Source: Ciona savignyi (taxonomy: Eukaryota > Chordata > Ascidiacea > Phlebobranchia > Cionidae). From it: DNA of 64,000 nucleotides. The position numbers and the translations under genes were made by a program. Where the stretch lies: contig CH003401.1 in NCBI GenBank assembly GCA_000149265.1, positions 259,969 to 323,968 of the forward strand, read 5' to 3'. Shown here one piece after another: positions 9,945 through 21,960 of this stretch (position 1 is the first letter of the stretch; every line of letters begins with the position of its first letter). The notes beneath the pieces are model-generated. The model was given only the letters and a program-made list of their open reading frames with translations. It was not told the DNA's origin and did not search any database.

Positions 9945-12708
9945 ATGTCAAATCTACTAGATTCAATCCAGAATGAACTGAAATGTCCAATATGTCTGGA
10001 CTTGTTACGATCGCCCATTACTTCACTACCGTGCCAGCATAAAATGTGCCAAGCCTGTGTAGGCCAAATCTGTAATCCGATGTGTTCATCTCAAAACAGG
10101 TAAGCGACTTATTCGTAGATTTATGATGATACATTTTTATTTTAACCCTTAATTAGCTCTTCTCTTACCCCTTTTTATACATAGTGTTTTTAACATTATT
10201 TTTTGTATATTTTTTTTTTCAATTTTATCTTTTTATTTTCCTTGCATTAATTCAAAAGGTTTTTTTTAATCTTTCCAAGATTCGATTTAACGAACTGTCG
10301 TGTGATTGAATGGTTAACGCTCCGATACATACCATTTGTATACATAACGATATTAGGAACGAGCCCATCCTGGGTTCGAATCATAGCCTGGTACAAAAGA
10401 TTCAAACTTCTGCAGCTCTCGTCCCTCAAATTGTTTTATATATAAACGGTTTATGTGTCGCGTTAATATTAACCGTAGCATAAATTCTGTGTTTATTCCT
10501 TTAGTTGTCCTGTGTGTCGCTTCAAATTCACGGTCGATCAGGTCCAGCGAGACCATGTACTGGAAAACGTGACTCAGATACTGCACGACAGAAAGGTTTG
10601 AAATTGATTAGATAGGATACCCTAGCTTTACGCCGTTGAATGTGAAAACGCAAAATGCGTTATAACACGGGCAATTATCAGATTACCTCTTACACCGTCG
10701 GTTTACTAAAGCTATTTCGGTATGTTGTGTAATTGAGAGGTTCCTTTAATTTTAGTAGAACCCATTATTCCACTGGGTCTAAGAAGCGTTGTGCATTACG
10801 TGCCCTGCTCAAGGACACAGCTAGCTACTGTTTTCGAACCTATACAACCTAACAGGGGAACGCTCGAACTGATTCTAACTCAATTAAGCCACTGTTTACA
10901 AATCAAACCTATTATTTCACCTAAAAGGAAACACTTAGGACGACTATCATACTTTGTGTTTTATAGTCATATTTTTGTCATATATAACATGTTGTTTTCT
11001 TGTTTTATAAACAAAACTTTCGCAGGTTTAAAAGGGAACACTTAAGCCCAGGTTTAAAAGAAACACTTAAATTTAAAAGGGGACACTTATCACATGGCGT
11101 GTTTTGTAGTAACCTTTCTATCGTATTCTACACAGTGTAGTGTTTATTTATAAACGGAACTTTTGCAGGTTTCAGGGGAGACCAGAAGTGGCGATGAGCT
11201 AAAGCACACCGAAGGTATCAATGTATATTAATATACAGGGTGTCCCAAAAAATGGCACCATTTTAAAATCACACATTGAAAACATGTGAATTCCGAAAAC
11301 TTAATAAGCACGTGTGTTGTACTGTTGACAACGCGTAAATGACAATATTTTTTAAAATAAATTATTAACTCATATGCCTGTTAAATTTCATTGATTTCGA
11401 GTTCATACTTTTTGTGATTATTTCATATTAATTGGTGTCATTTTTTTGGGACACCCTGTATAGTTGTGCGACTGAATATCTTGGTGGGTTAGTGCGTCGC
11501 CTATTAGCTTGTAGGTTCGAAAAGGGTTGTAGGTTCTGTTCGTTAGCTAAAATGGGCTTCACCGACCTGGGAGCTAGCGGGGCAGGACTACAGCACATTA
11601 TATAATGAACTTTAGGGACTAAGTATTTTTGTCCCTTACATGAGCGGGACGAGGTATAACATTTTAGTACCCGCTCATGTAAGTAATGAAAATACCACTC
11701 TCCCCACTGTCCAATGTACTGCCCCACAGGTTAGTAAAGTCCTAGTGGACTGTGTCTTTGGGCAAGGCACATAGACCGATATATAATGTAACCGTAATTT
11801 TATACAAAAACGTACCTAGTGATGAGCCCATTCCGGTATTGAAAGATAGCCCGGTAACAAATAATGCCTTTTTATTATTAGAACAGACTTACTCCGACGA
11901 CAAAGCTGTCTCTTCATGTTTGAGCGCCAAAACCGGGCGCCAAGATTTAAGCGCCAAAACCAGGCGCCAAGATTTGAGCGCCAACTTGGACGCCAAAATA
12001 GCGCGCGCCAAGCAACTGGTAGCGTCCAGGGTTTTCGTTGAGGTTGATTCCCTGGTGCAAGAGATTACGGATGAGGTACAGAATGTAAAAACAAACGTTT
12101 ACCGACATGTGCTCGGTTTAAACTCACTTGCTGAGGATCTAGCATCCCATACTGTACAAGGGACGTTTGGTTTGCTAGAAAACGCAATAAAAATGTCGTG
12201 CTTAATTCCGGAAGACGATTTACGTTTACAATGTTTGCTGAACGTATCTTCTAGCATGCAATTCATAGCGAATACTATGGCTAAAACCAACAAAACCGAG
12301 GAGTTCACCACTATTGGATTGGAGATAATGGACGATATATATAACGCGGTCGAAAGTCTAAACGTTGATCAAAAAAAGAAAGCAGAGTCTCTTGCCTGGT
12401 GTTTAAAATTTACAGGAGTATGCTGTAACATGTTAGGTTTGTATTTGAAATCGTTGGAGCTAAACCGAAGAGCGCTTCGTCTGTTAGAAGAAGAGTTTGG
12501 GATAGAGAACTCGAAACATCTTCGATTGTATGGGATGTGTAACCATAACGTCGGAGTTGCCTACAAACGCAGTAACTTGCCAACGAAAGCGAGGGAAGCG
12601 TATATTGTCGCGCTTGAGGCTTATCTTGTAGCCAAAGACTGGAAATGCGAATCTCAGAAACAAGAGAGCTTAACAAGAACGGTAAATTCGTTGAAGACGG
12701 TCGCGTAA
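9945..12708 (+). CDS. RING-finger protein with C-terminal TPR-like repeats, four exons
   Basis: Exons at 9945-10099, 10505-10595, 11169-11214 and 11882-12708 keep phase and encode 372 aa. Exon 1 starts MSNLLDSIQNELKCPICLD and carries the first RING ligands (CPIC, CQHKMCQAC). Exon 2 supplies the last pair, CPVC. RING domains bind two zinc ions and usually recruit E2 ubiquitin enzymes. Exon 4 is helical, and its second half (ALRLLEEEFGIENSKHLR, then AYKRSNLPTKAREAYIVAL) resembles tetratricopeptide repeats, so an E3 ligase with a TPR substrate arm is the likely role. The apparent extension of exon 4 upstream to 11752 reads through SINE sequence and is not coding. AATAAA follows at about 12742. 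Confidence 0.7.
10285..10405 (+). mobile_element. tRNA-derived SINE head in intron 1 of the RING gene
   Basis: A box A-like TGAATGGTTAACG and a box B-like GGGTTCGAATC, about 70 bp apart, give a tRNA-Leu/Ser-like layout. This is a different family from the composite SINE. Related heads (GAATGGTTAACGCGA) occur near 60473 and 62897. Confidence 0.55.
10605..10850 (-). mobile_element. Diverged composite SINE in intron 2 of the RING gene
   Basis: The reverse-strand SINE text is recognisable (ACACGGGCAATTATCAGATTACC, GTAGAACCCATTATTCCACTGGG, CTCAAGGACACAGCTAGCTA). It is older than most copies in the window. Confidence 0.7.
11236..11459. mobile_element. Mariner-type MITE
   Basis: Terminal inverted repeats CAGGGTGTCCCAAAAAA and TTTTTTGGGACACCCTG are flanked by TA on both sides. 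The 224-bp length and TA target fit a non-autonomous Tc1/mariner element. It lies in intron 3 of the RING gene. Confidence 0.85.
11465..11800 (+). mobile_element. SINE pieces split by a small fold-back
   Basis: A SINE head (GTGGGTTAGTGCGTCGCC, GTAGGTTCGAAAAGGG) at about 11484-11530 and SINE text GTGTCTTTGGGCAAGGCAC at about 11752 flank a fold-back of about 140 bp. The fold-back contains TCCCTTACATGAGCGGGAC and its imperfect inverse. It lies in intron 3 of the RING gene. Confidence 0.5.
11921..11990 (+). repeat. 27-bp in-frame tandem repeat in RING-gene exon 4
   Basis: Two and a half copies encode SAKTGRQDL, SAKTRRQDL and SANLD. Each full unit carries GCGCCAAA (11924, 11951) and GGCGCC. The period keeps the reading frame. 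Confidence 0.85.
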
Positions 12709-14397
12709 CTATGGTCGTGGGTTCGAAACCAGGTTTGGTAAAATAAAACGAAGCTGTGTAGTTTGATGCCAAATAAAAGGAGAATGCGTCATATTACTTT
12801 ACTTCTGTAGAGTTAGATTACAATAGACTAAATTGTGTTAAATGTGATAGAAATATTACTTTAATTTTTGTTTTTCGGAGGACAAGCTCGTTAAAACTAC
12901 GCCACCAACCTGAACTATCGGCATTTTAAAATTGAAGTGAGTATGACCAAACAGGCCAGATACCATTTTTCGACCGACCGAATAGCTTGGTAGGAAAGTG
13001 CGTCGCCTTTTGGCGGATGGGGTAAGGAATTGCTCAATAAAATATATGTAATAGCTAAGCCTAAGATGGGCGAAGTATTCTGACGATTGTCCCCGTGTTA
13101 ACACCCTTGGTTTTCCCATTAATGGGGATAAAAACATGAATATCATATCCCAAAGCCTAAAGTATACTTATACGTATGAAAAGATTTATTGTCGTTGGTT
13201 GATGAAAGTGCTAAAAAATTTACTTCACACGTTAAGGGAGTCAAATTTTGAACAACAAATATTATTGAAACAAGATTTTGATGTAAACTACGATTGCTTC
13301 ATAAATTTCTGAGATGTTGCTTCGGTCTTTTATCCAGTTTAAGACAGAAGGTAGCCGCTGTAGATGGATGTGTGTAAATTGTATGATCAAATACTGGAAG
13401 AAGCATGCACTAAATATTTTATATACCCAAAACGGATTATGACATAGATTTTAATTTTTTTGTGGTTGACCACAAGTCAGTTGTCTTGAAAATCCCTTCA
13501 CGGGCTGTTTGGTTAAACACTAAACCAGGCATGGGCAACATACTGCGCAAGGGCTGGGTCCGGCCGTGAAGAGATTTTGACCAGCCTACAGACTGTATCT
13601 AACCATACCCTGTAATTAAAATATTGAATACTATTCCTGTAATAATCCGGCCCATCAAGAACTTTGGTTTCCCAAATCTAGGCTGCCGACTAGAGCAGTT
13701 GCCCAACCCTAACCTAGATGGTATCTACCATATAATGGCCGACTGTTTAGCTTAATCAACAAGGGTGTTAGCAGTTTAAATGTAGCTGAAAGGTTGTGAG
13801 GTCAAAACCAGCCGCTGGCTCAACGGTTGTGTCCTTGGACAAGGCTCTAACTCAAAATTGGTTGAATTCAATTAACATAAGGTTATGGGAAGTGTACTTC
13901 TGAAATTAAAAATACAACTCCATTACTAAAAGTGGTAATCTAATTTTATCGCTACATAAACATAAAAAGCTTAATAGGATAGGATATTTATGTTTATTCT
14001 CGTGAATGGGAAAACCAAGGTGGTTAACACACGGACAATCGTCACATCACCTCGCGCTCACCGTCGGGTTACCGGAGCTATTGCAGTGTGTTGTGTATGA
14101 TTCACACGTTCCTAGAATCCATCAATCCGCTGGGTTCAGGTAATGTCCGTTAAGTGCCTTGCCCAAGGGCACAAACGACTAGCTGGCGACAAGTTCAGAA
14201 CCAGCAACCTTTCGGTTAAAAGGCTTCACACTAAACAGCCAGCCTAACCGGTCGGACTTAAAAAACTACAACTAGGAGAAAAAAAGAAAAAAATGTTGGG
14301 CATGGTATCTTAGAAATACTGAATTCCTAAATGTGATAAATTGATTTTAACACAAAATAAAATGTGAAAATCATGAAAAAGTCACGAACACATCGAC
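12709..14397. other. Repeat-rich spacer between RING gene and OSTC
   Basis: It contains a composite SINE (+) at about 12960-13160, a hAT-type MITE at 13522-13712 (CAGGCATGGGCAAC ... GTTGCCCAACCCT), and a full-length composite SINE (-) at about 13965-14255. The last runs from its tail AGGATATTTATG to its head CTAACCGGTC. No gene is seen. Confidence 0.7.
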
Positions 14398-17085
14398 TCA
14401 CGGGAGTTTCATCCTCATGAAGACACGACTCATACCGAAGCTCACCAACACCGATATCCCGCCGATGAGCATGAGGAGAGAACGGTTCAGTTTCGGGATA
14501 TTCGGCGAGTTTGCTTTGTCAAGGATAATAAAGCCGAGGCCGCCCAATGAAAAGAGGAAAGAAGCAGCGAGACCTTCCATAATGTACTGACCATTTACCC
14601 TGGAATACAATAGAATAAGATATTTTTATCCCCTGAATGGCTAAGGATAGAATATTCATGTTTATCCCCTTAATGGTTAAGGATAGAATATTCATGTTTA
14701 TCCCCTTAATGGTTAAGGATAGAATATTCATGTTTATCCCCTTAATGGTTAAGGATAGAATATTCATGTTTATCCCCTTAATGGTTAAGGATAGAATATT
14801 CATGTTTATCCCCTTAATGGTTAAGGATAGAATATTCATGTTTATCCCCTTAATGGTTAAGGATAGAATATTCATGTTTATCCCCTTAATGGTTAAGGAT
14901 AGAATATTCATGTTTATCCCCTGAATGGTTAAGAATAGAATATTCATGTTTATCCCCTTAATGGTTAAGGATAGAATATTCATGTTTATCCCCTTAATGG
15001 TTAAGGATAGAATATTCATGTTTATCCCCTTAATGGTTAAGGATAGAATATTCATGTTTATCCCCTGAATGGTTAAGAATAGAATATTCATGTTTATCCC
15101 CTTAATGGTTAAGGATAGAATATTCATGTTTATCCCCTTAATGGTTAAGGATAGAATATTCATGTTTATCCCCTGAATGGTTAAGGATAGGATATTCATG
15201 TTTTATCCCTGTGAAGGAATAGCATAGGATATTCATGTTTATCCCCTGAATGAATAGGAAAGGATATTCTTGTTTTTTATTAAGATATTAATTAAGATTA
15301 CAATAGAGTAGAATATTTATGTTTATCCTGTGAATGGGAAAGTGGGGGGGGGGGGCTAACACACGGGCAATCGTCAGATCCCCTCATGCCCATAAAAATT
15401 TTACGCTGAAATGGAAATATGCTCTTTTATAATACTTCTTTAATAGTTATTGCAAGAAAAGGCATTAATCCAATTTGGATATTTTTTTTAATTCTGTCAA
15501 TTAAGTGCTCGTAGTCAAAAACCATTACCCAATAAAAAATTAAGAATCCATAAATTTTTACCCAAAATATCAAAACAAATTTTTTTTTTTTTTTTTTGAA
15601 TATTACTTTCTATTGCATGAAAAGCAAATTAAAATTAAAAAGATTAATTTTTTTTCTGGATTTAAGTGGATAATAATAATATTATATTTAGCAAAAAATT
15701 GCAAGAAAAAAGATTATCCTGTTAAATGTCTTTAATACAATTGACTAACATATAACATAACTGTGAAAAATGGTTGTGTTTAGAGAAAGATAGGTATTAG
15801 GTACTATTTGAGATTTAGGTTTGTAGGCTAAGTAAATATTTGATTGGATTAAGGATGTATTTTAACACCTAGTTTGCCGTTTTTTTATTTTTTTAAAAGG
15901 TACAGCTTCGTGTTTTATCATGAAAAAAAAACAAAAAAAAACTAAACTATACAAAGGAAATCAAAATAATACTGTAATGTATGGGAAAAACTTAAGTAAT
16001 TGAACATACAAAGATCCCATACTGAATGAAAAAAATATAAAGGTACTATGCAGAAATAGGATAGAATATTTATGTTTATCCTCGTAAATGGGAAAACCAA
16101 GGGGGTTAACACACGAGCAATCATCAAATCACCTTGTGCCCACTGTCGGGTTACCAGAGGTATTTCAGTGTGCTGTGAATGATAAACACTTTCCTTCAAT
16201 TTGGTAAAACCCATTAATTCTCTGGGTTCAGGCAATGTCCGTTAAGTGCCTTGCCCAAGGACACAACCGAATAAGCTTGCGGCCAGTTGCTAACCTGCAA
16301 CCTTTCGGCTGAAATGCACTAAACAACCAAAATTAACCGGTCTGACGAGAAATATTACCTGTAAGCCAAAAATGCAACCGGTTTGGCATTTCCCTTGTCA
16401 TCGACAGTCTGCCCAACACTGGGAGGTTCTACTATGATGTCATAAATGGTTCCTGAATAAAAGTACAAAAATAGAAAGAATGATAAGTGTGAGAAAGTTG
16501 TATATCACTTTTATATAAAAAATGCTTTACAAACGCCAGTATTAGAAAGGCAATCGAATTCAAAAATATTACCTTTTTAACTTAAAAGCAAAGGAAGTAC
16601 CGATAAAACTTGAAGAGGTCTCAACTAGTCTTGGTTCAATAAAGGAAGGCAAAATAAATCTCAAGTATGCAGCACCGTGCTCGCTATACTGGCACACAGG
16701 AAGTGGTACCTCTAATTACTACAGGATAGCTTAAGTCGTTTGGAGGGTAAGTTCCAAGCGATTATGTAGCAATTAGAGACTTTTTTTCTGTTGGACAATG
16801 GAACAGGACTTTTGTGGAACAGTGGAAAGAGTGGAGTGGTTTTTCATCGCTTACATGAGTTAGGGTTATTTCATGATATAACATTTCCCGCTCGAGTAAG
16901 TGACGAAAATACTTTGTCCCGCTCATATAGTGTGTTTTTTACTTACCGGCAGTGACAAGAAAATACGACAACATCACCACAGCGAAAACAAACATGGCCG
17001 ACGGTTGACGAAGCCATGTCGGTTTCTTTAATTTCAGGTTCGGACAAACTAAAAATTTGAAGGGAAAGCCAATAACACTTTCCAT
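14398..17085 (-). CDS. OSTC: Oligosaccharyltransferase complex subunit OSTC, three exons
   Basis: Exons at 17085-16947, 16452-16359 and 14599-14398 join in phase to give 144 aa. Diagnostic segments are [18 protein letters not shown] in exon 1, [18 protein letters not shown] and KPVAFLAYR in exon 2, and [36 protein letters not shown] and [10 protein letters not shown] in exon 3. These match the known OSTC family, a small multi-pass membrane subunit of the STT3A oligosaccharyltransferase that helps co-translational N-glycosylation at the ER translocon. Three hydrophobic segments are visible. The protein stops right after KLP, a few residues earlier than the vertebrate form as I recall it. Intron 2 is swollen by a minisatellite and SINEs. 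Confidence 0.93.
14620..15205. repeat. 36-bp minisatellite in OSTC intron 2, derived from SINE tail
   Basis: About 15-16 near-identical copies of a 36-bp unit contain GGATAGAATATTCATGTTTATCCCC and TTAATGG. This equals the 3' tail of the composite SINE (GGATAGGATATTCATGTTTATCCCCGTGAATGG). Decayed copies continue to about 15340. The period is a multiple of three, so spurious long open frames run through it on both strands. Confidence 0.9.
15295..16345 (-). mobile_element. SINE debris and full composite SINE in OSTC intron 2
   Basis: A SINE tail followed by a 13-G run is at about 15305-15390. A well preserved copy (-) spans about 16050-16345 and includes CAATGTCCGTTAAGTGCCTTGCCCAAGG and the head TAACCGGTC. 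Between them (15400-16030) the sequence is AT-rich with poly-T and poly-A runs and holds nothing else. Confidence 0.75.
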
Positions 17086-18125
17086 GGTTCAATTTTAATA
17101 TTTTCCTGTAAAATTTTCGCGGTTTAGTATAAATACAATTCAATTATTTAAAATAAGGCTGGTTATATTACAACAAAGTAACAATATAGATGCTTGCCAA
17201 AAAATTGCACCAATATTCAATAAGGCTCTGAATACTAATTTGCATTACCTCTAATTACTATTATATTGGAACCCTACAAAAAACAGTAAAGACTCAGATA
17301 GTACAGCTGCCAAATGTTATACTACACTTGAAAAAATCCTTGACAGATACAAAAATAAAAATTTGACAACGTAAAATATCTGGAAAAGCACTCATTTTAC
17401 AACTGTAGAACCTACTGTTGTTTTCTTGCATAGATAAAATACATTAAACGGAAAAACTTGGAGGGAAGGAGAGAACAGCTCACTAAAATGAAGATTTTGA
17501 CATTAAAGTTAGTTTTAAACATGGGATTGGAGTTAGAATTAGCTCTGGGGTTGAGATTAGTGTTTAGGGTATGGTTAAAATTAGTTTCCATAATTTAAGT
17601 GAGCAGTTTCGCTTCTTTCCCTCCTTTTGGTGTTGGCCGAAAACTATATTACTGATGCTTTTTTACCGGACTACTGTGCTTTTCTTGCAAACATAAAATA
17701 CTTTAAACCTTTTGTGCAGTGTTCAAATGAATGCTTATGGCAACACTAAAAGAATAAACAGCGGGAAGGAATAAAATTGCTTAGTAAAACTGAATGGTAA
17801 CTCTGAACTGAAAATACACGCAAAAACAAAAGTCGTTCAAGTAAAACCAGTTTGCCACGAAACCGATGACGCGTAAGGGGATTCCCGGAAGAAAAAACAA
17901 TTGGTCATAGAAATCAAACCGTGTTCATGCTTTCAAAAACTAAACAATCATACGAGTTTGACTAAAATCAAGCGATTTCCTCTGAATTAAAAAATGTAGC
18001 AGAATAAAAAACTAACATGATTACAACTTAATGCAGATTTTGATCATAACTTTTTCCTATGTATGTTTTATTTAACTTTTTAGGGTCTGTGGAAAAGCTT
18101 TTTTAACCTGATCGCGGCAAAAGGT
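17086..18125. other. Intergenic region upstream of OSTC with a MITE
   Basis: A MITE at about 17458-17632 has inverted ends GAGGGAAGGAGAGAACAGCTCAC and GTGAGCAGTTTCGCTTC...CCTCC. A second copy is at about 54855-55070. A related fragment is near 17760. No exon is seen. The OSTC promoter should lie just above 17085. Confidence 0.55.
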
Positions 18126-18497
18126 AATCTGACCGACAGTTTTAGTCAGGGCCGGTTTTAGGCCGATTTGACCGATTAGATCAAATTGGGCCCCGCACCT
18201 TGAAGGGGCCCCGCGCTAGCGGGAGTCTTTCTGTATTACGAGGTTTAAAATACTACTAAAACGTAAAATAAAAAGTGAAATAATATTCTTTTTCATAATA
18301 TCAATTTGTTATGCATCGTAACTAATTATGGGTCCCATTTGAAAAAAAAAATTTGGACACATATTGTTTTTGTCCGTTTTTTTTTTCTTTTTTAAATCAT
18401 GATTGTGACAAGCACGCCATATCGCCCCGACATCTACCGGAAGGAAAAATGGAATCGCAATTAAACTTTGGTATTTGTTACACAACATGGTCTAGAT

Positions 18498-19919
18498 TAG
18501 GCATGGGCAACCCCTGGCACGCGTGCCCAACTTGGCACGCAAGCTCGTATTTGTGGCACGCTAGTTCAAGGAAATTAGATTCCTTTCTCTTAAAGATGAT
18601 AACTTAAAAGTTGTTGTATTATTTGAGCTTTGGCCACGTGCATAAAATGTTTATTACCGTGTTATTGTTACTCAACAAACACCAAAGAGTACAACAATCC
18701 GCTTGCAAATTTCGCAACCTGCTGCCACAGACGAACGTGAGAGAAATTTGTACGTTTGTGCAGACAACCAGATGTAGTTAATATTAGTTACCCTTAGCAT
18801 CCTAATTTACTTTTGTTAGCAATTTTAGATACAAAATGTTATAAGGCTATAATACATGATGTACGATGTACCGGTAAGGTCATTCGGTATCGGTAAAGGT
18901 CATAAATGCATATTTCGGCAAGTAAAAAAAGACCGGTACACTTATTTCACATAAGCTCATCGTTACGTTTATCAAATTGCGTTAATGAGAGTAAAAATTT
19001 ATCGTTGAACACACTTTTTCACCTGCCTAAGGTTTGCTTTATCAGTAACAGTACAGCGCTTTTGCAGTTAAGATAAAAATTAAAAGTCATTACTGTAAAA
19101 CAGCGTTCTCAAACTGGGGTCCGCGGTCTTTTGGGGACCGCGAAGCACCTTTCAAAAAATTTAAACGACGCTTCTGGAGAAAAAAAAATTGTGTAAAATT
19201 AAGTTTTTACGCAACTTTTCTTCCAATCAACTTAACAAACAATTTGTCATGAAAGCTTACAGGCTACATCGGCATTTATGACATCACAAGAAGCTATTTG
19301 ATGTCACATTAGTGCAATTCAAAAGTACAGAACTCCTACTATAGTAGAAAATAGTACAACTCCTATTATAGTAGGAGTAAACATTCAAAAAAATGCCAAG
19401 GTCAGAGGCGTCTCGTTTTTCCTTAAGCCGTGCATCCGGGTTAATATGTTTTGTTTTAGAATTTTAACGTTGCTAAATTTTTCGTTTTACTTCCCTATTT
19501 TTTGAGGGGACCGTGAGTCATTTAAAAAATTGCTAGGGACCGTTGCGTATTTTTTTAAAAAAAGTTTGTGAACCGCTGCTGTAAAAGGTTATTTCGTTTT
19601 TTGTCCCTACCGAATGTTAGGACCATCAGCTAAGAAACTTCAAACTGATGTACGAGATGTATTTAAAGCTATTCAAACTGATATTTTCTTAGAAATAAAA
19701 CTTGAACCTTTTGAGAAAGTTTATTGTGAATGTTTTGTTTTTGTTATATTGTGTTTTCACTATTTTGGTAAATTTAAATCCCTTTTTTTTCAAAACAGGC
19801 ACCTTTAAGATTAAAAAAAGAAATATGTTCTCACGAATTGTTAGTTGGCACGCGAAAGGATTTTTCCTTTAATTTTAGCCGATTTTGGCACCCAGGCCGA
19901 GAAAGGTTGCCCACCCCTG
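18498..19919. mobile_element. hAT-type element, level 3 of the nest
   Basis: The ends TAGGCATGGGCAACC and GGTTGCCCACCCCTG are inverted. The 8-bp target duplication GTCTAGAT is at 18490-18497 and 19920-19927, and it matches the core-unit text GTCTAGATATGCAG of its Helitron-like host. No transposase is recognised. Confidence 0.88.
19101..19578. mobile_element. hAT-type MITE, level 4 of the nest
   Basis: The ends CAGCGTTCTCAAACT and AGTTTGTGAACCGCTG are inverted. The 8-bp duplication CTGTAAAA is at 19093-19100 and 19579-19586. The arms show GGTCCGCGGTC and GGGGACCG motifs. Confidence 0.9.
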
Positions 19920-21374
19920 GTCTAGATATACAGAAACCAAAATTTTGGTTAATGAATTCAAGGGAATTCCCCGGGGGCATTAAACACCAAAACGATGTTT
20001 TTTTCAAAAAAAAGTAGCTTTTTTTGGGCATGGCGCTTTAACGGCTGCTTCAATCTGATTCAGATTTGGTGAAATGTAAGTGCATTACCTACTTATTTAA
20101 CATTAAAAAAAATAAAAATAATTATCTAGGGAAATACCCTAAAAAAAGATTTTGTTCTCAAATCATGATTGTGACAGGCATGGCATGACGCCCTGACATC
20201 TACCAGAAGGAATAATGGAATAGTAACAAAACTTGGTTATTTGTTAGACAACATGGTCTAAATACGCAGTAAAAAAATTGTGGGTGATTAATCTAGGGGG
20301 ATTCCCCTGAGACGTTAAAATCCAAAACGGTTATTTTTCTAAAAAATTAGCTTTTTGGGCCATAGCGTTTGAACGGCTGCTCTAATTTTGATCAGATTTG
20401 GTGGAATGCTGGATCGTTAGCCACCCACATATGTAAAAACAGAAACTTATGTACTAAGCCCATGGGGGAATTCATCGAAGCCATCAAAAACTAAATCGGT
20501 CTGTTTTAGGAACTTAGGTTCATTTCAATACAGCACTTGAAGAAAAAGCTTTAATTGAAAACATTTGTGGTGAATCCTTCGTAAATCTAACACGATTGTT
20601 CTTTTTTACCTACACATGGAGAAGAAGTTTGGTTTGATAACTATGGGACCCATGCGTTTTTGCTTGCAGAAACAAAAACTACATACTCATAGTATAAAAT
20701 ACAAAATGTGGTTAAGGACCCTATAGCAGTTGCATGAATATATAGCATACAAAATGTGTTTTACAAATAGTGGTGGTTAAACACGTGGTTGACACTCTCT
20801 AGTTCAAATTTATATTTCTGTGTCTGGATGTTACGTCATAATGAATATGGTTGCTAAACAATATAGCTATGTTTGGAAGTAAAACAATATATCGTAAATA
20901 AGCATCCACATAACTTTAATTTGTTTTATAGCAAGTATTAAATGTCTATTTTTGTAGTTTGTATGTACTGGTATTTATTTTATGATATATAAACACCCAT
21001 AAATTTTGCTATGAAGAGTAGGGGCCCCGCCAGCATATTTCTAATTGGGCCCCGCGGTTCCTAGCACCGGGCCTGGTTTTAGTCTAGTGGTTTAGTGCGT
21101 TGCCTTTCAACCGAAGAGTTGCAAATTGAAATGACGCCAATTATCACACATATGAACCGCCATCAAGGATTTAACTTAATATATAGTTGGGCTATAAAAA
21201 TAAGTAAAATATAGTCTCATTTCCCAAGTTTGCTTTGCCTTACTTAATCTTACCCGTCTTTTTGCTATTGCTGTTGGGGCGCCATTTTGAGCTTTTATTC
21301 GAACGTAATACTAACGAGAAGTCTTCGACACTGCGAGCAAGTTACGAGCGAGAATCTTAAGAGTGAAATTGCTA

Positions 21375-21960
21375 TTCAGTCCGGCCGGTTTGTCTAGCGG
21401 TTAAATGCGTTGCCTTTTAATCGAAAGGTTGCAGGTGCGATACTGGTCGCTAGCTGGACGGTTGTGTCCTTGGGCTCTTTACGGGCATTGCCTAAACCCA
21501 GCGGATTAATGGTTCTACCAAATTGAAGGAACGTATCTATCATATACAACACACTGCAATAGCTCCGATAACCCGACGGTGGGCGCGAGGTGATCTGACG
21601 ATTGCCCGTGTGTTAACCCCCTTGGTTTTCCCATTCACTGATATACATATATATCCTATCCTATGCTTTCCTATTTCGAACGACACTTGCAAATGACTCG
21701 CATTGGCTGGCGCAAAAAGGAAAGATATGTATTAAAAGAAAAAGGAACGGCTAAAACAAAGAACCTTTTACCGCACCAGTCATTACACATTGTTTTATTT
21801 GCAAATGTCTTTTAAAACAATAAAAATGGATGACTCTAATTACTAAGTTTCTTGCCCAAGGACACAACCGACTAGCTAGGGGTAATTTCGAGCAGTTTCA
21901 AACCTGAAATCCTTCGGCTGAAAGACGACGCACTAAACCGCCAGACTAACCGGTCGAGAA
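21375..21960. mobile_element. Composite SINEs (one +, one - fragment)
   Basis: A near-complete plus copy runs from head GGCCGGTTTGTCTAGCGG (about 21382) to tail ATATCCTATCC (about 21662). A minus fragment with GCCCAAGGACACAACCGACTAGCTAG and the head AACCGGTC covers about 21850-21955. Confidence 0.85.

Larger units (their letters stand above)
18326..20802 (+). mobile_element. Helitron-like element H1, level 2 of the nest
   Basis: It begins TTATGGGTCCCATTT and ends GACACTCTCTAG, inserted between A and T with no clear target duplication. It holds core-unit text (CAAAACGATG, GCTTGAACGGCTGCTC-like, GACATCTACC) and the right arm GCTTGCAGAAAC...GGTTAAACACGTGG. It is interrupted by a hAT element. 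Confidence 0.75.
18147..21075. mobile_element. hAT-type element, level 1 of the nest
   Basis: The ends CAGGGCCGG and CCGGGCCTG are inverted. The 8-bp target duplication GTTTTAGT is present at 18139-18146 and 21076-21083. The arms carry GGGCCCCGC repeats. Without its inserts the element is only about 450 bp, hence non-autonomous. Confidence 0.85.
18125..21130 (+). mobile_element. Composite SINE head, host of a transposon nest
   Basis: SINE text (CTGACCGAC, then CTAGTGGTTTAGTGCGTTGCCTTTC, GTTGCAAATTG) is interrupted at 18146/21084 by the nested elements listed next. Rejoined, it reads as the tRNA-like head of the composite SINE. Confidence 0.65.

Noticed and set aside
11752..11881. Apparent N-terminal part (MSLGKAHRPIY...) of the RING-gene exon 4 frame
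   Set aside because: This stretch is SINE text (TGTCTTTGGGCAAGGCAC). A clean acceptor at 11881 gives the phase needed to join exon 3.
14519..15199. 226-residue minus-strand open frame of repeating [11 protein letters not shown]
   Set aside because: It is a reading of the 36-bp minisatellite; the period is a multiple of three, so frames stay open on both strands without being genes.
18353..18607. 84-residue plus frame
   Set aside because: It reads through the left end of Helitron-like H1 and into the nested hAT element; no exon features.
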